Below, piece after piece: positions 1-4,386 of a stretch of 6,406 nucleotides of DNA. The notes beneath the pieces are model-generated. The model was not told where the DNA came from. It ran no database searches and saw nothing but the letters and a program-made list of their open reading frames with translations. Source of the DNA: an uncultured Zetaproteobacteria bacterium (GTDB lineage: Bacteria; Pseudomonadota; Zetaproteobacteria; Mariprofundales; Mariprofundaceae). The position numbers and the translations under genes are program-made. Position 1 is the first letter of the stretch, and every line of letters begins with the position of its first letter. Where the stretch lies: positions 1 to 6,406 of the forward strand of contig CAJXNE010000119.1 of NCBI GenBank assembly GCA_913056285.1, read 5' to 3'.

Positions 1-10
1 ATTGATTTGC

Positions 11-55
11 GCGCCCGTCCATGGGCGCTCTGATGACTTCTTACGAAGTCATCAG
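11..55 (+). repeat. Dispersed hairpin element, copy 1 (REP-like), 3' of the iscA-type gene
   Basis: Two adjacent inverted repeats. The first has 6-bp arms GCGCCC (11-16) and GGGCGC (23-28). The second is a perfect 11-bp stem (30-40 with 45-55) and a TTAC loop. A second copy lies inverted at 444-488; aligned in the same orientation, 36 of 45 positions match. The outermost stem pair is C-G here and A-T in the other copy, so pairing is kept although the bases changed. It lies 24 bp beyond the iscA-type stop codon. It could fold in the transcript and slow or stop transcription or protect the 3' end, but there is no T-tract behind it in the gene's direction. Being repeated and palindromic, it fits a REP/MITE-type element (inference). 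Confidence 0.75.
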
Positions 56-64
56 TCTTAAGCA

Positions 65-95
65 ATATTGAAAAAGACGCTATATTGAAAAAGAC
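65..95 (-). repeat. Short tandem duplication across the iscA-type stop codon
   Basis: The 14-mer ATATTGAAAAAGAC (plus strand) occurs at 65-78 and again at 82-95, a period of 17 bp. The right copy encodes the last residues of the IscA-type protein (SFSI); the left copy lies just past its TAG stop at 80-82. It looks like a tandem duplication of the gene's last codons. Confidence 0.7.
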
Positions 96-412
96 TCCCC
101 GCATCCGCAGGCGCCTTTTTGGTTCGGATTGTTGTAGACGAATGCCGAAGAGAGCGCATCTTTCTGGAAATCCAGATGCAAACCGTTTAACGCTGTCTTG
201 TAAGATTCCGCATCCACATACAAATCAAAATCGTCAAAGGATTTTACCAGATCGCTGCGCTGCGCTTGATCTACCGTTTCCATCACATATTCCAGCCCGG
301 AGCAACCAGCTGGCCGTACAGCAAGGCGCAGGCCGCTTTTTTGCTCTGCGGCCAATATGTATTTAACCCGGGCAATCGCTGCTGCTGTTAATTCTATGTT
401 TATATCTACCAT
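80..412 (-). CDS. iscA: IscA/HesB-family iron-sulfur cluster assembly protein
   Basis: A 110-residue A-type carrier, the usual family length. Proteins of this family bind iron or Fe-S clusters in the cytoplasm and pass them to apo-enzymes. The three signature cysteines are present: Cys37 in GCSG, and Cys102 and Cys104 in the C-terminal CGCGESF. The stretch GLRLAVRPAGCSGLEYV resembles IscA more than ErpA, although the final FSI is also seen in ErpA, so the paralogue assignment is not certain. Start ATG at 412, with AAAGG nine bases upstream. It lies 92 bp downstream of the cysteine desulfurase on the same strand and is probably transcribed with it from the iscR promoter. It is flanked by inverted hairpin repeats, and its last codons are duplicated past the stop. 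iscU, normally just upstream of iscA in isc operons, is not there. Confidence 0.9.
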   Translation of the reverse strand: MVDINIELTAAAIARVKYILAAEQKSGLRLAVRPAGCSGLEYVMETVDQAQRSDLVKSFDDFDLYVDAESYKTALNGLHLDFQKDALSSAFVYNNPNQKGACGCGESFSI

Positions 413-443
413 GATCAGTTACCTTTTTGTATTGAAACTATTA

Positions 444-488
444 ATGATGACTTCTGACGAAGTCATCATAGCGCCCACGGACGGACTT
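444..488 (-). repeat. Dispersed hairpin element, copy 2 (inverted relative to copy 1)
   Basis: A perfect 11-bp stem (444-454 with 459-469) and TGAC loop, followed on the plus strand by AGCGCCCACGGACGGACTT. It matches 36 of 45 positions of the element at 11-55 when reverse-complemented. It fills about half of the 92-bp gap between the desulfurase stop and the IscA-type start. The GCGCCC hairpin of copy 1 is only weakly preserved here, whereas the 11-bp stem is intact. In the direction of the genes the stem is followed by TTAATAG rather than a T-run, so it is not a standard intrinsic terminator. It may modulate the relative expression of the two genes (inference). Confidence 0.75.
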
Positions 489-504
489 TTTACAAGGGGA
501 TCAT

Positions 505-1635
505 TTATACTGCAAGCCCGGCCATGCCTTTAAGGCGGTTGCGGCTTTTGACCAGTGCCGCGACCAGGGCATCGCCATCTTCCATCGTGTTGCCCGGCCC
601 GAAACTGACGCGAATGGAACTGCGCGCCAGTGATTCATTCAACCCCATCGCCAATAGTACATGCGATGGATCGCGTTTGCCCGAGGAACATGCAGAACCC
701 GATGCCACGGCAAAACCGGCCAGATCCAGTTGCATCAGCAGTGTTTCACCATCCATGCCCGGTAACAGGAATAAGCTGGTATTGGCGGTACGCTGCGCCT
801 GTTCTGACATAATACGAACTTCCGGAATGGCTATTTTGAGTTGTTTTTCAAAATGATCCCTAACTGGTGCAAAGGCGCCGAAATCAATTTGTCCAAGGGC
901 AGCGGCAAAACCCGCAATGCCAGGCACATTCTCCGTGCCTGAACGTCGTCCACGCTCCTGTCCGCCTCCCGGCGCCAGCTCAACGGCTTTCATGCCGCGA
1001 CGCACGATCAATGCGCCTACGCCTTTGGGACCGCCAATCTTGTGGGCCGATAAACTCATGAAATCGACATCCATCTGCAGGAAATGAAGCGCTACCTTGC
1101 CAAGCCCCTGCACCGCATCGATCAGCATCGGTATACCATGCGAGCGACAATATTCAGCGACCTGTTTAACCGGTTGAATAGCGCCGCTCTCATTATTAAC
1201 CAGCATCATGCAGACCATGCGCGTTTCGTCGTTGATAGCTGCAATCACCTGTCCGCTTGTGACGACGCCGTTGGTATCCGGGCGCACGCGCTGGGTTTCA
1301 AAGCCGTGATCAGCAAACTGCTCTAATGGTTTTAAGACAGCCGGATGCTCAATCGCAGTGCATACAACGCGTCCGGGATCGCACGACGAAAGTACGCTGT
1401 GAATGGCAATATTATTGGATTCAGTGCCGCCGGAAGTGAATACCACGCTGCCGGATTCGCAACCGACATATGCGGCTAACTGATCGCGTGCATCATCGAC
1501 GATGCGGCGTGCAGCACGCCCGGCCCAGTGCAGGCTGGAGGGGTTGCCAGCGGCCGTAGAAGCCGCCTGCATGACTGCATCAAGCGCAGCCTGTACAGGC
1601 GGGCAAGTGGCATTACAGTCAAGATACCGCTTCAA
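505..1635 (-). CDS. iscS: Cysteine desulfurase, class V aminotransferase fold, IscS/NifS-like
   Basis: A PLP enzyme of 376 residues that converts cysteine to alanine and a protein-bound persulfide used for Fe-S clusters and other thio-cofactors. Visible landmarks are SGGTESNN (68-75), His97 in EHPAV, Asp173 and Gln176 in DAVQ, the PLP lysine Lys199 in SAHKIGGPKG, RRSGTENV (230-237), and the catalytic Cys316 in GSACSSG. The start is TTG at 1635: an in-frame TGA lies two codons upstream (1639-1641), and the family's LDxNAT motif begins only at residue 5. AAGG sits 11 bases upstream, so the site looks weak; the 17-bp overlap with iscR suggests translational coupling. Oddities are Cys7 and Cys11 in LDCNATC, where Thr is usual at the second position, and the lack of the roughly 20-residue C-terminal extension of E. 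coli IscS. Enzyme class is firm; the IscS label rests on its position next to iscR. Confidence 0.93.
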   Translation of the reverse strand: MKRYLDCNATCPPVQAALDAVMQAASTAAGNPSSLHWAGRAARRIVDDARDQLAAYVGCESGSVVFTSGGTESNNIAIHSVLSSCDPGRVVCTAIEHPAVLKPLEQFADHGFETQRVRPDTNGVVTSGQVIAAINDETRMVCMMLVNNESGAIQPVKQVAEYCRSHGIPMLIDAVQGLGKVALHFLQMDVDFMSLSAHKIGGPKGVGALIVRRGMKAVELAPGGGQERGRRSGTENVPGIAGFAAALGQIDFGAFAPVRDHFEKQLKIAIPEVRIMSEQAQRTANTSLFLLPGMDGETLLMQLDLAGFAVASGSACSSGKRDPSHVLLAMGLNESLARSSIRVSFGPGNTMEDGDALVAALVKSRNRLKGMAGLAV

Positions 1636-2113
1636 TGTTCACGGTACCTTCTGGCAGTTGGTTCGAGGGCATATAATTTTCAATATCTCCGAGTTCAATA
1701 TGATCCAGTTCGGCATCTTTGGCGCAGACCTGTTCAAGATTGACGGCATCGAGAAAACGGTAAATATGCAGACCCAGCGATTCCCATAATTGATGGGTAT
1801 CGCAGCGGTTGCCTTTGTGACAGCCACGTACGCCGTTTTCGCACATGGTGGTTCGAACCGGTTCATTCACAGCCCGGATGATGGCAGCGACAGAAATATC
1901 CCTGGCTTCTCTAGCCAGCAAATAACCGCCGCCGGGGCCGCGTACAGAGCGAACCAGGCCGTTCTCGCGCAAGCAACGGAACAACTGTTCCAGATAAGAC
2001 AGGGAAATAAACTGGCGCTCAGAAATCGCTGCCAGCGTTACCGGTCCTTTCTGCTGTTTGTTCAAATCCACCATCGCCGAAACGGCATATCGTCCCTTAC
2101 TTGTTAATCGCAT
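1619..2113 (-). CDS. iscR: Rrf2-family Fe-S cluster regulator IscR
   Basis: A 164-residue transcription factor, the usual IscR length. The N-terminal winged helix-turn-helix (about 1-80) is nearly identical to E. coli IscR over MRLTSKGRYAV, ISLSYLEQLF and SVRGPGGGYLL. The [2Fe-2S] ligand set is present: Cys91, Cys98, Cys104 and His107. The spacing between the first two cysteines is one residue longer than in E. coli (C92, C98, C104, H107). IscR with a cluster represses type-1 sites such as the isc promoter; cluster-free IscR still acts at type-2 sites. Start ATG at 2113, with GGAGG four bases upstream (2118-2122). A promoter with an overlapping type-1 IscR box lies 43 to 74 bp upstream of the start codon, which strongly suggests autorepression. 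It is first gene of the iscR-desulfurase(-iscA) unit. Confidence 0.96.
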   Translation of the reverse strand: MRLTSKGRYAVSAMVDLNKQQKGPVTLAAISERQFISLSYLEQLFRCLRENGLVRSVRGPGGGYLLAREARDISVAAIIRAVNEPVRTTMCENGVRGCHKGNRCDTHQLWESLGLHIYRFLDAVNLEQVCAKDAELDHIELGDIENYMPSNQLPEGTVNIEAVS

Positions 2114-2155
2114 GTGACCTCCATTGGGCTTACAATAACCATCTATAAGGGTCGG

Positions 2156-2183
2156 ATATTATAAAGCAGACTAATTTAGTCAA
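2156..2183 (-). promoter_or_regulatory. Sigma-70-type promoter of iscR
   Basis: On the minus strand, -35 TTGACT (2178-2183) and -10 TAATAT (2156-2161) are separated by 16 bp. Both are close to consensus and sit in an AT-rich stretch. Transcription should start near 2149, giving a leader of roughly 36 nt before the iscR ATG at 2113. The -35 box lies inside the IscR operator. Confidence 0.8.
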
Positions 2184-2187
2184 GTAT
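2163..2187 (-). promoter_or_regulatory. Type-1 IscR operator overlapping the iscR -35 box
   Basis: The 25-bp site read on the minus strand matches about 23 of 25 positions of the published E. coli type-1 IscR consensus as I remember it. It contains the perfect 13-bp palindrome GACTAAATTAGTC (2169-2181) and an ATAC start. Type-1 sites are bound by [2Fe-2S]-IscR. The position over the -35 box fits repression: when cellular Fe-S supply is adequate, IscR would block its own promoter and that of the downstream desulfurase. The match and position are seen directly; binding is inferred. Confidence 0.82.
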
Positions 2188-2197
2188 AATTTATTGG

Positions 2198-2256
2198 GTA
2201 GGGGTAAACCTTGTGTTTGCCCTTTATGCGAGGGCGAACACAAGGTTCGCCCCTAC
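2198..2256. repeat. Long imperfect inverted repeat (MITE-like) upstream of the iscR promoter
   Basis: Arms of 26 bp (2198-2223 and 2231-2256) surround a 7-base loop; 23 of 26 positions are exact complements. Two of the three differences would be G-U pairs in RNA, leaving one A-C mismatch. The outer ends are GTAGGGG and CCCCTAC. GTAGGGG-ended hairpins of this kind are familiar to me as dispersed repeats in several bacterial phyla (memory, not checked). It begins only 11 bp from the IscR operator and ends 59 bp from the cysE stop, so read-through from cysE would fold it. There is no T-tract after the stem in the direction of the genes. Confidence 0.8.
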
Positions 2257-2314
2257 AGGGTAGAGCGAAGCGGCATGCGGCAATCGTCTTATCGATCAAT
2301 CCCCATCAATTCCA

Positions 2315-3058
2315 TCAAATGCCGCCGCCAAGGAAGCGTTCCAGTTTTTCCTGTTCGCTTAAACGGTCTTTTTCCAGCTTGTCGCTGGTTTTAGCCGGTT
2401 TGCCTTCCATGCCGGGATGAAAGGCGTCGACGCGCGCATTCACATCATCGATCATCTTCAGTACATGACCAAGCGCTTCAGCGACAGGGTTGGCCAGCAG
2501 ATGGTGATCCAGGTTGATTTTACCGTCTTCAATCAGCGATTCGGTGGTCGCTACCACGGTGCCGGGAATGCCGACCACGGTGGAGTGGGACGGTACATCC
2601 TTGAACACGACCGAATTGGCGCCGATTCGCGACTGCTCACCAATCGTGATTGCGCCGAGCACTTTGGCGCCGGCGCCGACAATCACACCGTCCTGCAAGG
2701 TCGGGTGGCGTTTGATCTTTTCCCATGTCGTGCCGCCGAGGGTGACACCGTGGTAGAGGGTGACATCATCGCCGATTTCGGTGGTCTCACCAATGACAAT
2801 GCCCATGCCGTGATCAATAAAGAAGTGTTTGCCAATCGTCGCACCGGGGTGAATTTCAATGCCGGTCAACCAGCGGCCAGTATGTGAAATAAAGCGAGCG
2901 AGCCACAGTAGTCCGGCATTCCAGCATCTGTGCGCCAGGCGATGCATCCAGATGGCATGCAGACCGGGATAGCAGGTCAGCGCCTCCCATGCAGTGCGGG
3001 TGGCCGGGTCGCGGTCAAAGGCGGTACGAATATCTTCTCGAATGGTTTTGAACATCAT
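2315..3058 (-). CDS. cysE: Serine O-acetyltransferase
   Basis: Transfers acetyl from acetyl-CoA to L-serine, giving O-acetylserine, the precursor of cysteine. 247 residues: a short N-terminal helical region (about 1-60), the left-handed beta-helix of hexapeptide repeats (about 66-170), then a long polar C-terminal tail. Key motifs are EIHPGATIG, DHGMGIVIGET with catalytic His83, HGVTLGGT (103-110) and RHP (117-119). The residue equivalent to E. coli Asp143 is Glu68, as in the shorter Bacillus-type enzymes. The protein ends GGGI; E. coli CysE ends GDGI, and the final Ile inserts into the CysK active site, so this tail may dock cysteine synthase. The ATG start (3056-3058) overlaps the M16 peptidase stop as ATGA; a second ATG follows directly. 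No strong ribosome site precedes it, which fits translational coupling. Lying next to iscR and a cysteine desulfurase, it plausibly supports cysteine supply for Fe-S assembly. Confidence 0.95.
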   Translation of the reverse strand: MMFKTIREDIRTAFDRDPATRTAWEALTCYPGLHAIWMHRLAHRCWNAGLLWLARFISHTGRWLTGIEIHPGATIGKHFFIDHGMGIVIGETTEIGDDVTLYHGVTLGGTTWEKIKRHPTLQDGVIVGAGAKVLGAITIGEQSRIGANSVVFKDVPSHSTVVGIPGTVVATTESLIEDGKINLDHHLLANPVAEALGHVLKMIDDVNARVDAFHPGMEGKPAKTSDKLEKDRLSEQEKLERFLGGGI

Positions 3059-4320
3059 GCGCGAATTCTATCAGAAATTTTATCCAGCGCCTGCTCGGGT
3101 GCAGCAATACTCCACAGGCCGGGTTGCGATAGTCGTATTTCACACCAGTCTTTGAGCATCGCCACATCCACTTCAGCAATGCGTTCCAGCCATTGTAGTG
3201 GCGATAACAGCGCCACTTCATCCTGTCTGCCGCCCAGATAGAGCATCTGTCCCTCAACCGAATCCAGCCCCATGCGGAACTGCACTTCCAGCTGCCGCTT
3301 ACAGCGCTCGATTTCTTCGACAGAAATACTTTCGGAAAAATGCTCCAGCACATCACGTATCACGGTTACACAATCGGCGGCGCGTTCAGGATCCATGCCG
3401 CAGTTCATACTCCAGATGCCGGCATCGCTTAGCATGCTCAAATGCGAACCGACGCTATAGGCCAGGCCGCGCTTCTCGCGTATTTCGCGAAACAGCCGTG
3501 AACTCATGCCGCCGCCCAGAATCTGATTGCTTAACCATGCTTGTGGACGTTCATCCGAATTAGCCGTAATGCCGTCAAAAGAAACGATCATCTGCGCCTG
3601 TTCATCAGCGCGAGGCAGCGCCTGAATACCGTTTGTAAAACCAGTTGGCGGTTGTCTGATGGTGTTGTACGCGCTATCAGGTTGCCAGTCTAAAGCAGCA
3701 ACGGCTTCGACCAGTTGGTTATGATCGATATGGCCTGCTGCGCTAAGCAATAGCCGTCCAGCGCTATAATGTTGTTGCAAATAGGTTCTGAGGTTATGCA
3801 CCGAAAAGCGGTTTAAAGTATCGTGCCTGCCCAATACCGGACGGCCTAGTGCGTGATCAGGAAACAGCGCTTCGACATGCTGATCCATCACCCATTCTTC
3901 CGGCGTATCTTCAACCATGGCCATTTCGGAAAAAATCACCCCGCGTTCACGCTGCCATTCTTCTTCAGGCAGAGCAGGCTCGCGCACCATGGATGTCAAA
4001 AGACTTAATGCTTCACGCCAGTGTTCATGCAATACATGCAAGTGGAAGCAGGTGCGTTCGCGCGAGGTGAATGCATTGGCGTTGCCACCTAACGCATCAA
4101 GTTTTTCAGCCAACCGGTGCACATCCATCTGTTTTGTGCCCTTGAACAGCATGTGCTCAAGCGCATGGGTGATGCCGGCCTGCGTGTCCGATTCATCACG
4201 ACTGCCAACATCCACAAAGATGCCAAGCGCCACACTTTGCGCCGTTGGCATGGCATGGGTGATGACCAGCGGGCCATTGGCAATTTGTGTTTCCTGATAA
4301 AACGGTTGTTCAGCAGGCAT
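3055..4320 (-). CDS. M16-family zinc metallopeptidase (processing-peptidase-like)
   Basis: A 421-residue protein of the PqqL/mitochondrial-processing-peptidase type found in many bacteria, usually of unknown substrate. The inverted zinc motif HxxEH is intact (HALEH: His52, Glu55, His56), and the third ligand Glu132 lies in VIFSEMAMVEDTPEEW, 76 residues after His56, as in active family members. The C-terminal half carries LGGGMSSRLFREIREKRGLAYSV, including the Arg284/Tyr288 pair typical of the substrate-binding domain. It is a complete two-domain subunit, about the usual 420 residues. I see no signal peptide, so it is probably cytoplasmic. I chose ATG at 4320 because GGGG(A) ends about 5 bases upstream; an in-frame TTG at 4332 would add four residues but lacks a ribosome site. 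The stop overlaps the cysE start. Numbering is from the ATG. Confidence 0.93.
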   Translation of the reverse strand: MPAEQPFYQETQIANGPLVITHAMPTAQSVALGIFVDVGSRDESDTQAGITHALEHMLFKGTKQMDVHRLAEKLDALGGNANAFTSRERTCFHLHVLHEHWREALSLLTSMVREPALPEEEWQRERGVIFSEMAMVEDTPEEWVMDQHVEALFPDHALGRPVLGRHDTLNRFSVHNLRTYLQQHYSAGRLLLSAAGHIDHNQLVEAVAALDWQPDSAYNTIRQPPTGFTNGIQALPRADEQAQMIVSFDGITANSDERPQAWLSNQILGGGMSSRLFREIREKRGLAYSVGSHLSMLSDAGIWSMNCGMDPERAADCVTVIRDVLEHFSESISVEEIERCKRQLEVQFRMGLDSVEGQMLYLGGRQDEVALLSPLQWLERIAEVDVAMLKDWCEIRLSQPGLWSIAAPEQALDKISDRIRA

Positions 4321-4349
4321 CAGTTTCCCCAACGTAAAGAGGCGGGCAT
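4320..4349 (-). promoter_or_regulatory. Possible 9-codon leader ORF coupled to the M16 peptidase start
   Basis: ATG at 4347-4349 is preceded by a full AGGAGG (4357-4362) with 7-base spacing. The frame reads MPASLRWGN and ends in TGA at 4320-4322, which shares its A with the ATG of the peptidase (TGATG). Part of the ribosome site is paired in the hairpin 4339-4360. This may be a chance by-product of a GC-rich hairpin; nothing but geometry supports translation. Confidence 0.3.
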
Positions 4350-4360
4350 GTGCCCGCCTC
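4339..4360 (-). terminator. GC-rich hairpin after pnp, possible partial terminator
   Basis: A perfect 10-bp inverted repeat (4339-4348 with 4351-4360), realistically a 9-bp stem with a 4-base loop, lies 27 bp beyond the pnp stop. In the direction of the genes it is followed by TTTACG, only three T residues, so termination is likely incomplete. It could also mark the 3' end of the pnp message or act as a barrier to 3' exonucleases. The start of the M16 gene is just 19 bp past it. On the plus strand a TTTTT run occurs 6 bases after the stem, but no plus-strand gene needs it. Confidence 0.6.
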
Positions 4361-4386
4361 CTCAGGTTTTTCCCATAGATGAAGCA

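Noticed and set aside
1..490. CRISPR array from the repeated hairpins
   Set aside because: There are only two copies, in opposite orientation, separated by a conserved gene rather than by spacers.
413..504. Separate promoter for the iscA-type gene (TTGTAA and TATGAT on the minus strand)
   Set aside because: The spacer would be 19 bp, the -35 match is poor and the hairpin overlaps it; co-transcription with the desulfurase is simpler.
2289..2319. Three near-copies of ATCAA at roughly 10-bp spacing around the cysE stop
   Set aside because: The units are too short and degenerate to call a repeat, and part of the stretch is coding.
2194..2420. Two overlapping plus-strand open frames starting near the long inverted repeat
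   Set aside because: They run through the inverted repeat and into the antisense of cysE; they have no family resemblance and no convincing ribosome site.
2417..2887. 156-codon open frame on the plus strand inside cysE
   Set aside because: It is antisense to the hexapeptide repeats of cysE, whose periodic codons keep opposite frames open.
4339..4371. Plus-strand intrinsic terminator (stem followed by TTTTT)
   Set aside because: The T-run is separated from the stem by six bases and no plus-strand gene precedes it.
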